Assembly: GCA_024638265.1 (NCBI GenBank)
Contig: JAHEKQ010000002.1
Coordinates: forward strand, 33,785 to 97,784
Length of the DNA stretch: 64,000 nt
Source: Flammeovirgaceae bacterium
GTDB lineage: Bacteria > Bacteroidota > Bacteroidia > Cytophagales > Cyclobacteriaceae
Direction: 5' to 3'
Positions 53,630 through 62,417 of the stretch are shown here, piece by piece (the stretch's first letter is position 1; each line of letters starts with the position of its first letter). The notes under the pieces were generated by a model. The model was not told where the DNA came from. It saw nothing but the letters and a program-made list of their open reading frames with translations, and ran no database searches. The position numbers and the translations under genes are program-made.

Positions 53630-53688
53630 GCATTTTAATATTCCCGTATGACAATTTTGTTACATTGCACTTTTGATTTTGGAACGGT

Positions 53689-56133
53689 ATGCGCAAGCTT
53701 GAATTCAATAAAGATGTTCTTCCCCATCTGGTTGCAGTTGTAGTATTTTACCTGGTTACGGTTGCCTATTTCCAGCCTGTGATATTCTCAAACAAGGATA
53801 TTAACCAGCATGATATTCAACAGTGGGAAGGCTCTTCCAAGGAACTAAGGGATTACAGAGACCGAACTGGTGAAGAGGGATTATGGGCGAACAGCATGTT
53901 CAGCGGGATGCCTGCTTTCCTGATCAATGTAGAGTGGTCTGACCATGTTGTCAGATACATTAAAATCGTAGGATCACTGGGCCTACCTCACCCGGTCCGC
54001 CATATATTCCTGGCATTCGCTTCATTCTACATTATGCTGCTTTGCTTCAAGGTCAAACCATACCTGGCGATTCCTTCCGCTTTGGCTTTTGGTCTATCCT
54101 CGTACATGATGATCGGGATAAGTGCCGGGCACAATGCGCGAATCGGAGCTATTGCATTTACACCTCTTGTGGTAGGAGGATTCCAACTAGTCACTAAATC
54201 CCCACGGAAATGGTTGGGAGCCATGTTGATGTCACTGGGTACGGCACTTCATCTCCGTGAAAACCACCTCCAGATCACTTATTACCTCCTTATTGTTCTT
54301 ATGGTATACGGGATAATCTTACTGGTCGAGGCCTACAGGGAGCAAAAGCTCCGCGAATTTGCCATGAATTTACTTATCCTGGCAGCAGCAGGCCTACTTG
54401 CACTAGGTACTTATTCAGGAAAATTCTGGACTACTCTTGAATACAGTAAATACTCCATGCGTGGCCCAAGCGACCTCAATGAACTTGTACCTGAAGAGGT
54501 GAACAAGGAAGGCTTATCCAAATCATATGCTTTTGAATATTCCAATGGTATATGGGAGCCCATGACATTGCTGATTCCCGATTTTTTTGGGGGTGCCAGT
54601 TCTAATGTACTCGTCAATGACAGGGAAAGTGCCACCTATCGGGCACTCACTCAAAGTGGGGACCCACAAATGGCACAACAACTTGTAAATTATACTTCAA
54701 GTTACTGGGGGAACCAACGTTTATCAGCTCCGTACTACGCGGGTGCCATCATGATTTTTCTTTTTGTCCTTGGAATGCTGCTGGCAGAATCAAAATATCG
54801 GTGGTGGCTTGGAATCATCGCGGTTTTTGGAATTGTCCTGAGTTGGGGTGATTCATTCACGACCTTCAACTATTTCATGTTCGATTATTTCCCGGGGTAC
54901 GATAAATTCCGTTCGGTAACCTTTGCACTTTATTTTCCCTTGTTTGCTATACCTCTCCTCGCCGCTGTCGGATTACAGTCCGTACTGGAAAATGGCATTG
55001 CAAAATCGACAAGAAAAAAATTCCTTATAGCACTTATTAGTATTGGCGGATTATGCCTTTTAGTTCTTTTTTTCAGTGGACTTGCGAGTTTCACCAAAGA
55101 AGGAGAATCACAGCTGCCACAATGGTTTCTTAGTGCCCTGCGCGACGACAGGCAATCACTTATGCAATCAGATGCATTGAGGTCACTTGGTTTTGTACTT
55201 GCGGCCGTAATGGTAGTTTACCTGGGCGCTCTCGGTAACCTGAAAAAATCACTGGTGATTTTTTTGTTGACTTTCCTCGTAGTAATAGACCTTTATACGG
55301 TGTCAAGACGCTATTTGAATGAGGATAACTTTGTAAGAAGTAGCAGGAGCAATATCAGTGCAATGTCGGATGCAGACAGGTCGATCTTGCAGGATAAATC
55401 AGATTACCGTGTTTTCAATATTGCGGGAAATGCCTTTACCGAAGCGGGGACATCCTATTTTCACCAGTCTATTGGAGGCTATCACGGTGCAAAACTAAGA
55501 AGGTACCAGGAATTATATGATTGGCAAATCCAGCCCGAAATCCGGGATCTCGTCACGGCTCTTCAGGCAGGCCGGACTAATTATGACTCGATAGGGGTTA
55601 TTAATATGCTAAACGTAAAATACTTGAAATACGGCACTGGTGCTGACCAGGTGCTATTGAATCCCGCGGCTAATGGCCCGGCCTGGATGGTGGACAACAT
55701 GGTTAGTGTCAATTCGGCCGATGAAGAACTCATTCAAACCGGTGAAATCGATACAAAGTCAACGGCTGTGATTGACCAAAGCAACTTCACAATAGAAGGT
55801 GGTAATTTTGGAGGAGGGATCATTAACCAGGTAGAGAAAACACCGAATTATCTCAAATATAATGTTCAGGCCCGGGACAGGGCATTGGCAGTATTCTCAG
55901 AAATTTATTATCCGGTCGGCTGGAAAGCCACTATTGATGGAAATGAAGTCGATATTCTGCGTGTGAATTATGTCCTTCGTGCTTTGGAAATTCCATCAGG
56001 CGATCATGTGGTGGAATTCAGGTTTGAACCTAGTTCCTATATGACGGGAAACAAACTTGTGATGGCTTCGAATGTACTTCTTGGCCTGCTGCTGATTTTT
56101 AGTTTGTATAAGAGTTTCAGAAAAGAATCATAA
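53689..56133 (+). CDS. YfhO family membrane protein (GT-C fold)
   Basis: An 814-aa protein with about 13 transmembrane helices. The first loop has NKDINQHDIQQWEG and ELRDYRDRTGEEGLW, where Asp and Glu form the GT-C metal site. The C-terminal 250 residues are an extracytoplasmic domain (YRVFNIAGNAFTEAG..., SEIYYPVGWKATIDG) usual for YfhO. Members add sugars to cell-surface polymers. The downstream lipoprotein deacylase overlaps by one base. Confidence 0.85.
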   Translation: MRKLEFNKDVLPHLVAVVVFYLVTVAYFQPVIFSNKDINQHDIQQWEGSSKELRDYRDRTGEEGLWANSMFSGMPAFLINVEWSDHVVRYIKIVGSLGLPHPVRHIFLAFASFYIMLLCFKVKPYLAIPSALAFGLSSYMMIGISAGHNARIGAIAFTPLVVGGFQLVTKSPRKWLGAMLMSLGTALHLRENHLQITYYLLIVLMVYGIILLVEAYREQKLREFAMNLLILAAAGLLALGTYSGKFWTTLEYSKYSMRGPSDLNELVPEEVNKEGLSKSYAFEYSNGIWEPMTLLIPDFFGGASSNVLVNDRESATYRALTQSGDPQMAQQLVNYTSSYWGNQRLSAPYYAGAIMIFLFVLGMLLAESKYRWWLGIIAVFGIVLSWGDSFTTFNYFMFDYFPGYDKFRSVTFALYFPLFAIPLLAAVGLQSVLENGIAKSTRKKFLIALISIGGLCLLVLFFSGLASFTKEGESQLPQWFLSALRDDRQSLMQSDALRSLGFVLAAVMVVYLGALGNLKKSLVIFLLTFLVVIDLYTVSRRYLNEDNFVRSSRSNISAMSDADRSILQDKSDYRVFNIAGNAFTEAGTSYFHQSIGGYHGAKLRRYQELYDWQIQPEIRDLVTALQAGRTNYDSIGVINMLNVKYLKYGTGADQVLLNPAANGPAWMVDNMVSVNSADEELIQTGEIDTKSTAVIDQSNFTIEGGNFGGGIINQVEKTPNYLKYNVQARDRALAVFSEIYYPVGWKATIDGNEVDILRVNYVLRALEIPSGDHVVEFRFEPSSYMTGNKLVMASNVLLGLLLIFSLYKSFRKES

Positions 56134-57704
56134 TGAAAAAGCTACTCATTTTATTGCTCACCGTATCCATACTGGGCTGTACCACTAACAAAACTGCACC
56201 CTATGATGTCGTAATTCTCAACGGAACAGTCTATGACGGCACTGGATCGGAGCCTTTTACAGCTGATATTGGAATCAGAGGTGAAAGAATAGCCACTATC
56301 GGAGACCTCGACGATGCCCAGGCTACCAGGGTAATTGATGCCAAAGGCCTTGCAGTTTCACCAGGGTTTATTGACATGCACACCCACCTCGGCCCCATCA
56401 TGAGGATGCCGCTCGCTGAAAGTCATGTGAGACAAGGGTGCACCACAGCCCTTGGAGGGCCTGACGGGGGTGGGCCGTGGCCGTTTGGGGAGTACCTTGA
56501 TTCGCTGGAGACGTTTGATCTTGGAATTAATGTGGCTTACCTGGTCGGGCACAATACAGTAAGGCGAAGGGTAATGGGTATGGAAGACCGAAAACCTACC
56601 GGTCAGGAGATGGATACCATGAAATCCTTTATTGGCCAGGCAATGGAAGCAGGTGCATTCGGTATATCTACCGGGTTGAAATATTTACCTGGGACCTTTT
56701 CTGAACTGGATGAGGTTATCGAGCTTTCAAAGGTCGCATCCGGGGCAGGCGGTATTTATACTTCACATCTAAGAGAAGAAGGACTCGGGCTTCTGGAAGC
56801 CGTAGAAGAAGCCATTATTATTTCCAGGGAGGCTCAAATACCAGTTGTTCTAACCCACCATAAGGCTATTGGAGTAAAAATGTGGGGTGCGAGCTCAAAA
56901 ACACTATCAATGGTTGACTCCGCACGCCTGGCAGGACTAGATATTATGATGGATCAGTATCCCTATGCAGCGAGTCATACGGGTATAAGCGTATTAATTC
57001 CCAGCTGGGCCATGGAGGGAAACAAGTTTTCAGAAAGAGTGGAAGATCCAGTTTTAAAAGACAGTATTAAATCGGGAATTATTTTCAATATCCTAAATGA
57101 TCGCGGGGGAAATGACCTGAACAGAATTCAGTTTTCCAGGGTCTCATGGAAAAAGGAGTTGGAAGGAAAGACCATGAAAGACTGGGCTGAAATGGAGGGG
57201 CTTGAACCTACTGTCGAAAATGGAGCTGAGCTGGTGATAAAGGCACAATTGAATGGGGGTACCGGTACCATTTATCACGCTATGGATGAGGCTGACGTTG
57301 AAAACATTATGAAGCACCCCATGACAATGACCGGCTCAGACGGCAGGTTATCACAGCCCGGAGAAGGCCATCCCCATCCCCGTGCATACGGTACGTTCCC
57401 GAGAATACTGGGACATTATGTAAGGGATAAGCAATTAATGCCATTGGAAACAGCCATTCATAAAATGACTGGCCTATCAGCTCAGAGGCTGGGAATTGAT
57501 GACCGGGGCTTTCTGAAAGAAGGTAATTATGCCGATATCACCTTATTTGATCCCGAAACCATAATTGACAAGGCGAGCTTTACCGAACCTCATCAATATC
57601 CTGATGGAATTCCATATGTCATAGTCAATGGGACACTTGCCGTAGACGAGGGAAATTTTCAGGGTGTCGGATATGGTAAGGTCCTTCGGAAGACAAAGCA
57701 ATAG
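56133..57704 (+). CDS. N-acyl-D-amino-acid deacylase/dihydroorotase-like amidohydrolase lipoprotein
   Basis: A 523-aa lipoprotein (lipobox SILGC at about 12-16). The amidohydrolase barrel has DMHTHLGP (HxH), GAFGISTGLKYLPGTF and the late metal Asp in TGSDGRLSQPGEGHPH, the N-acyl-D-amino-acid deacylase pattern. It would hydrolyse N-acyl-D-amino acids or D-dipeptides in the periplasm. It is coupled to yfhO (TAATG). Confidence 0.85.
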   Translation: MKKLLILLLTVSILGCTTNKTAPYDVVILNGTVYDGTGSEPFTADIGIRGERIATIGDLDDAQATRVIDAKGLAVSPGFIDMHTHLGPIMRMPLAESHVRQGCTTALGGPDGGGPWPFGEYLDSLETFDLGINVAYLVGHNTVRRRVMGMEDRKPTGQEMDTMKSFIGQAMEAGAFGISTGLKYLPGTFSELDEVIELSKVASGAGGIYTSHLREEGLGLLEAVEEAIIISREAQIPVVLTHHKAIGVKMWGASSKTLSMVDSARLAGLDIMMDQYPYAASHTGISVLIPSWAMEGNKFSERVEDPVLKDSIKSGIIFNILNDRGGNDLNRIQFSRVSWKKELEGKTMKDWAEMEGLEPTVENGAELVIKAQLNGGTGTIYHAMDEADVENIMKHPMTMTGSDGRLSQPGEGHPHPRAYGTFPRILGHYVRDKQLMPLETAIHKMTGLSAQRLGIDDRGFLKEGNYADITLFDPETIIDKASFTEPHQYPDGIPYVIVNGTLAVDEGNFQGVGYGKVLRKTKQ

Positions 57705-57788
57705 GGAAGACAAATAATTAATTAGTACGGCCTTTCACTTTCAGAGCTCTGGAGAATAAAAGATATTGACTTCCTTATCTGAGAAGTC

Positions 57789-59159
57789 ATGCAAAAATTT
57801 AAACATGTTATTGTAGGCACCGGACAGGCTACAGGGACCCTGCTTGGTAAATTGATTGATACCGGCGAATCCATTGCGGTATTCGAAGGGAAGAAAGTTG
57901 GAGGAAGTTGTGTCAACTACGGGTGTACACCAACCAAGACCCTGGTAGCAAGTGCAAAAGCTATTCACCAGGCTCGAAGGGGTCATTTCTTTGGATTTGA
58001 TGCCTCTCCAAAAGTAGATTTTCAGCGTGTAATGGAAAGGATGAATGAAATTCGAAATTCCTCGTCGGATGGGTTGACGGAATGGATTGAGTCGAGTGAA
58101 AATGTAAAGCTGATTCGTGACTACGCTTCTTTTACAGGACCAAAGACTCTCAAAGCAGGAGAAGAAGAGATATCGGGTGAAAATATCTACATCAACGTGG
58201 GAACAAGACCATCCGCTCCACCAATTGATGGTATTGATAGGATCCAATGGTTGGACAGCGCGGGATTACTGGAACTCAAGGAACTGCCTGAACACCTTCT
58301 CATTATTGGAGGTGGGTATATCGGAGTCGAATTTGCCCAGGTTTTCAAAAGACTTGGATCACGGGTAACCATAATTCAGCGCGGTCCGCAACTCATGCCC
58401 AACGAAGACCGGGATGTTGCCGAAAGTATTAAAGAGGTCCTTGAAAGGGAGAATGTAGAAATTTACCTGAATGCATCGGCTAAGAGTGTGACCAAGGAAG
58501 AAAAAGTAATTCTAACCATAGAACATGAAGAAACAGACAAAACCTTGGAAGGATCACAGCTTCTGATAGCTGCTGGAAGAACCCCAAATAGTGATACCCT
58601 GAACCTGGAAAATGCAGGTATTGGTATCTATGGTAAAGGTTTTATTGAAGTAGATGATTTCTGCAGGACTAAGGTCGAGGGAGTTTTTGCCCTCGGTGAT
58701 GTAAACGGTCATGGTGCCTTTACGCATACTTCCGTTAATGATGCTGAGATTGTTCTGGATCACCTTTTTGGCGGGTCCAGGAAAATATCAGACAGGATTC
58801 CAATCTACGGTTTATTCACAGATCCTCCCCTGGGCCGAGTAGGCCTTTCCGAAAAGGGTGCGATAGAAAAAGGCCATAGGGTCCTAAAGGCCACACGTCC
58901 CATGAGTCAGATAAGTAGAGCAAAGGAAATGGGTGAAACAGACGGATTTGCAAAATTGATAGTTGATGCGGATTCTGACCTTATTTTAGGGGCTGCCATT
59001 CATGGTCCCGGTGGGGATGAGATCGTCAATATGTTCGCCGCAATCATGCACAGTCAAATTCCATGCAGGAAATACAGGGAGGTAGTTCTCGTTCACCCTA
59101 CGGTTTCAGAGCTCATGCCCTGGGTGCTGGACGGACTTCAAAACGTGGAAAGCGACTGA
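57789..59159 (+). CDS. FAD-dependent disulfide oxidoreductase (mercuric-reductase-like)
   Basis: A 456-aa flavoprotein with the redox pair in GGSCVNYGCTPTKTL (about 38-50), GGGYIGVEFAQVF for NAD(P)H binding, GDVNGHGAFTHTS for FAD and the interface HPTVSELMPW. It has no N-terminal heavy-metal domain and no C-terminal Cys pair, so true mercury reduction is not supported. A thiol or quinone reductase is equally possible. It lies 76 bp before egtB, so a thiol-redox partner role is conceivable. Confidence 0.85.
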   Translation: MQKFKHVIVGTGQATGTLLGKLIDTGESIAVFEGKKVGGSCVNYGCTPTKTLVASAKAIHQARRGHFFGFDASPKVDFQRVMERMNEIRNSSSDGLTEWIESSENVKLIRDYASFTGPKTLKAGEEEISGENIYINVGTRPSAPPIDGIDRIQWLDSAGLLELKELPEHLLIIGGGYIGVEFAQVFKRLGSRVTIIQRGPQLMPNEDRDVAESIKEVLERENVEIYLNASAKSVTKEEKVILTIEHEETDKTLEGSQLLIAAGRTPNSDTLNLENAGIGIYGKGFIEVDDFCRTKVEGVFALGDVNGHGAFTHTSVNDAEIVLDHLFGGSRKISDRIPIYGLFTDPPLGRVGLSEKGAIEKGHRVLKATRPMSQISRAKEMGETDGFAKLIVDADSDLILGAAIHGPGGDEIVNMFAAIMHSQIPCRKYREVVLVHPTVSELMPWVLDGLQNVESD

Positions 59160-59172
59160 TTAGATTCAAAAA

Positions 59173-59203
59173 TTGTAACCGGAACCATTATCCGCTATAT
59201 TAC
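59173..59203 (+). promoter_or_regulatory. Candidate promoter of egtBD
   Basis: TTG at 59173-59175 and TATATTAC at 59196-59203 are separated by 20 bp, the expected Bacteroidota spacing. TATATTAC matches six of the eight TAnnTTTG positions. The TTG start codon of egtB is 33 bp further on. Confidence 0.35.
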
Positions 59204-59235
59204 TGTTTAGTCAGTAACCTGTAACAAAACGCATT

Positions 59236-60384
59236 TTGAGCTTACTTGATCATTACCGGAAAGTCCGGAAACACTCAGATATAATTTGTGAACCCCTTAA
59301 AACAGAAGACTATATCCCACAGCCCATTGTCGATGTAAGTCCACCCAAATGGCACCTTGGCCACACTACCTGGTTTTTTGAAACATTTATTTTGAAGGAT
59401 TATTATCCCGGCTACGAGGTATTCAGCAAAGACCTCGATTTCCTGTTCAACAGCTATTATGAAAATGTTGGCAAAAGGGTCTTGAGGGACCATAGGGGAT
59501 ATCTTACAAGACCAACGGTTGAAGAAGTTTACAATTACAGGAAATCGGTTGATCAAAAGATGGAAGAACTACTGGTCGGAGACCAGGCTGAAGAAATCAA
59601 CGAATTGGTAATGCTGGGGTGTAATCATGAACAACAACACCAGGAACTACTTTGGACTGACATTAAATACATCCTTGGAACTCAGCCACTGGTACCAGCA
59701 TACAACGGGGCTAACCCTATACCTTCTAAAGAAATTGAAGCCCACGACTGGATTAAAATAGATGATGGTATATATCCAATTGGCTATTCCGGCGATGGCT
59801 TCTGCTTCGATAATGAACTTGGTGTACACGAAGTGAAGCTTGAAGCATTTCAGGTGAGAAATGAGTTGGTATCCAATGGTGAGTATCGGGAGTTCATTGA
59901 TGATGGTGGATATGACAAGGTAAATCTCTGGCATTCAGAAGGCTGGACCTGGGTCAATGAAAACAGCCCTGCCAAACCCCTGTATTGGGAAGAAAAACAA
60001 GGAGAATGGTGTCAATATACTATGGAAGGTATTCAACCACTGAATATGCTGGAACCGGTTTGTCATGTCAACTTTTATGAGGCCAGCGCCTTTGCTGAAT
60101 GGGCTGGAGCACGGCTTCCAAAAGAAGAAGAATGGGAAGTTGCCAGTGATTTGATCACATGGGGAGACCGGTGGGAGTGGACGAATAGTGCATATCTACC
60201 CTATCCCGGTTACAAAAAAGCAGAAGGGGCAATTGGGGAATATAATGGTAAATTTATGATCAACCAGATGGTCCTGAGAGGTTCGTCCGTTGCGACTCCA
60301 CAAGGGCATTCAAGGAAAACTTACCGGAATTTCTGGCACCCAAAGTACCAGTTTCAGTTTTCAGGAATACGACTAGCAAAATGA
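59236..60384 (+). CDS. egtB: Ergothioneine biosynthesis protein EgtB (sulfoxide synthase)
   Basis: A 382-aa protein. The N-terminal DinB-like domain has the iron histidines in WHLGHTTWFFE and NHEQQHQELL. The C-terminal formylglycine-like domain (about 170-382) has CHVNFYEASAFAEWAGARLP and NFWHPKYQFQFSGIRLA. Iron(II) EgtB joins trimethylhistidine to a thiol (cysteine or gamma-Glu-Cys) with oxygen. Start is TTG at 59236; TAA at 59215 in frame leaves no ATG. It overlaps egtD by ATGA. Confidence 0.92.
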   Translation: MSLLDHYRKVRKHSDIICEPLKTEDYIPQPIVDVSPPKWHLGHTTWFFETFILKDYYPGYEVFSKDLDFLFNSYYENVGKRVLRDHRGYLTRPTVEEVYNYRKSVDQKMEELLVGDQAEEINELVMLGCNHEQQHQELLWTDIKYILGTQPLVPAYNGANPIPSKEIEAHDWIKIDDGIYPIGYSGDGFCFDNELGVHEVKLEAFQVRNELVSNGEYREFIDDGGYDKVNLWHSEGWTWVNENSPAKPLYWEEKQGEWCQYTMEGIQPLNMLEPVCHVNFYEASAFAEWAGARLPKEEEWEVASDLITWGDRWEWTNSAYLPYPGYKKAEGAIGEYNGKFMINQMVLRGSSVATPQGHSRKTYRNFWHPKYQFQFSGIRLAK

Positions 60385-61355
60385 CTTTTGACGCGAGTAA
60401 AAGGCAAAGTGAGAATTTAAGTGACTACGAAAGAGAGATCCACGAAGGACTTTCCGCTGAGAACAAACGTATTTCGTCCAAGTATTTTTATGATGGAAAG
60501 GGAGACGAGCTATTCACACGCATCATGAAACTCGATGAATACTATTTGACCGATTGTGAATTGGAAATTTTCAATGAACAGAAATTGAATATTTTTCAAT
60601 CTCTGCCATTCAAGGGGCAAGAGTTTGACCTGGTTGAACTTGGTTCGGGAGATGGCACCAAGACCAAAATCTTATTGAGGGAGTTTATGGAGCATAACGG
60701 CCGATTCCATTATGCCCCCATTGACATATCTGAAAACTCATTGGATCTATTGCATGCAAACCTTCAGGAATTGTTTCCCCTGGAAGTCAAGCCATTTAAT
60801 TATACCTATAAGGAAGGATTGGAAGCAGTCTATGATTGGTCCCCCGACAGACCAAAACTCATCCTTTTCATGGGTTCTAACATTGGAAACCTGACTCCGG
60901 CTGATACAGGGAAATTTCTGCAATCAATAAATGAGATTAAAAATGATAAGGACCTTTTTCTTGTAGGGATTGATCTTAAAAAAGATCCGCGAGTCATAAA
61001 ACTGGCATATGATGATCCCGCGGGGATTACAGGCGAGTTTAACCTCAATGTATTAGACAGAATTAACCGGGAATTGGGAGGGAATTTTAATCGGGATCAA
61101 TTTTATCACTTCCCAACCTATGATCCGAAAAGTGGTGCAGCTAAGAGCTACATTGTATCTAAAATCGACCAAAAAGTAGAGATAGAAGCTACTGGAGGCA
61201 AATATTCATTCTATACAGGGGAGCCAGTATTTACAGAGATATCTCAAAAATATTCACTTGTGGAATTTAAAAAGTTGGCCGAAAATGCTGGCATGGAACT
61301 GGTCCAGGTTTTTACTGATTCAAGGGAATATTTCGCAGATGTCCTTCTGAAGTAG
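60381..61355 (+). CDS. egtD: L-histidine N-alpha-methyltransferase EgtD
   Basis: A 324-aa SAM methyltransferase with DLVELGSGDGTKTK (SAM motif I), APIDISENSL, KLILFMGSNIGNL and TDSREYFADVLL at the C-terminus, the EgtD pattern. It trimethylates histidine to hercynine, the substrate of EgtB. With egtB in one operon the cell should make ergothioneine. No EgtE lyase gene is seen in the window, although that step can be served by other PLP lyases. Confidence 0.93.
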   Translation: MTFDASKRQSENLSDYEREIHEGLSAENKRISSKYFYDGKGDELFTRIMKLDEYYLTDCELEIFNEQKLNIFQSLPFKGQEFDLVELGSGDGTKTKILLREFMEHNGRFHYAPIDISENSLDLLHANLQELFPLEVKPFNYTYKEGLEAVYDWSPDRPKLILFMGSNIGNLTPADTGKFLQSINEIKNDKDLFLVGIDLKKDPRVIKLAYDDPAGITGEFNLNVLDRINRELGGNFNRDQFYHFPTYDPKSGAAKSYIVSKIDQKVEIEATGGKYSFYTGEPVFTEISQKYSLVEFKKLAENAGMELVQVFTDSREYFADVLLK

Positions 61356-61449
61356 TGGTCCACATTCTGTCTAAGCCTTGCGTTTGCAAAGATTTCTGTT
61401 TCGTAAGCAAAATTTTTTGATTAAAATTGGAATCTTAAAAACGTTTGAC

Positions 61450-62334
61450 ATGACTAAACTTTCTACCAGAATCTTTGCCGTAATTGCAGGAATGGCCTTT
61501 ATCTTAAGTTCTTGCGGCGGTGGAGATAAACCCTCCGACGCCAGTAATGAATTTGATGAAGGAGAACAGGCCCTTGAGGACAATATTACCACCGTGGTCT
61601 ACGAAATTCCTCCTCCTTCTGAAATACCCGGTATGTTGGAACGATCAGGGGTTGAATATAATTTTGAATTGCTAAACCCGGAATCCAATGTGGATTCCTA
61701 TATGATCAACAGCGATAAAGCTGCCATGAATCTAGGCGTTTACGCTACCGATGTAGGATATCTTATCGCCTACGAAAAAGTTCAGGAAGCTCTTGATTAC
61801 ATGGGTACGTCAAGAAAACTGGCTGAGGAGCTAGGATTAACCGGATCTTTTGAATCATCAGTAGTTGCCCAATTTGAGAGAAACCTGGATAACAGGGACT
61901 CCCTGGTATACCTGCTTGATAACACTATAAAAAACTCCTCAGAGTACCTGAACAATGAACAACGTAAAAAAACAGCTGCAATGATGCTCACGGGAAGTGT
62001 AGTGGAGGGCCTCCATATCTCATGCCAACTGGTTAAAAACTACCCTTCTGATTTACCTGATGATATTAAGAACATGGTCCTTACCGACTTAATCAGGGCA
62101 ATTCTTGACCAGGAGAAATCTGTTGGTGAAGTAGTGAAAATGCTTGAAACAATCGAACAGACCGGTGACGTTTCAAGTATACTGACTCAATTCAAGAACC
62201 TTAAGGCGCAATATGAAAGCCTGGACATCCAAGAGCAAATCTCCAATAACCAGGGTAGCCTGGTATTGACTGACGAGCATTTGACAGAGATTACAGCAAT
62301 ACTGGAAGATTTACGAGCTGACATAACAATGTAA
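61450..62334 (+). CDS. Lipoprotein of unknown function (helical)
   Basis: From ATG 61450 a 294-aa protein with lipobox LSSCGGG at about residue 21. The mature part is acidic and nearly all alpha-helical, with helices NLGVYATDVGYLIAYEKVQEAL and MMLTGSVVEGLHISCQLV. It has no catalytic motif I can name. It is followed by a strong terminator. The longer frame starting 61378 would hide the signal. Confidence 0.6.
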   Translation: MTKLSTRIFAVIAGMAFILSSCGGGDKPSDASNEFDEGEQALEDNITTVVYEIPPPSEIPGMLERSGVEYNFELLNPESNVDSYMINSDKAAMNLGVYATDVGYLIAYEKVQEALDYMGTSRKLAEELGLTGSFESSVVAQFERNLDNRDSLVYLLDNTIKNSSEYLNNEQRKKTAAMMLTGSVVEGLHISCQLVKNYPSDLPDDIKNMVLTDLIRAILDQEKSVGEVVKMLETIEQTGDVSSILTQFKNLKAQYESLDIQEQISNNQGSLVLTDEHLTEITAILEDLRADITM

Positions 62335-62355
62335 CCTAAACCTAATCAGCGAAGA

Positions 62356-62383
62356 GGGGATTGAGAGATCAATCCCCTTTTTT
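62356..62383 (+). terminator. Rho-independent terminator after the lipoprotein gene
   Basis: GGGGATTGA (62356-62364) and TCAATCCCC (62369-62377) form a perfect 9-bp stem with loop GAGA, followed by TTTTTT. Confidence 0.92.
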
Positions 62384-62417
62384 ATTATCTTTTGTGCATC
62401 TTTTCAATTGATCACCA

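Noticed and set aside
57789-59159. Calling the flavoprotein a mercuric reductase (merA)
   Set aside because: The C-terminal Cys pair and heavy-metal domain are missing and no mer genes are near.
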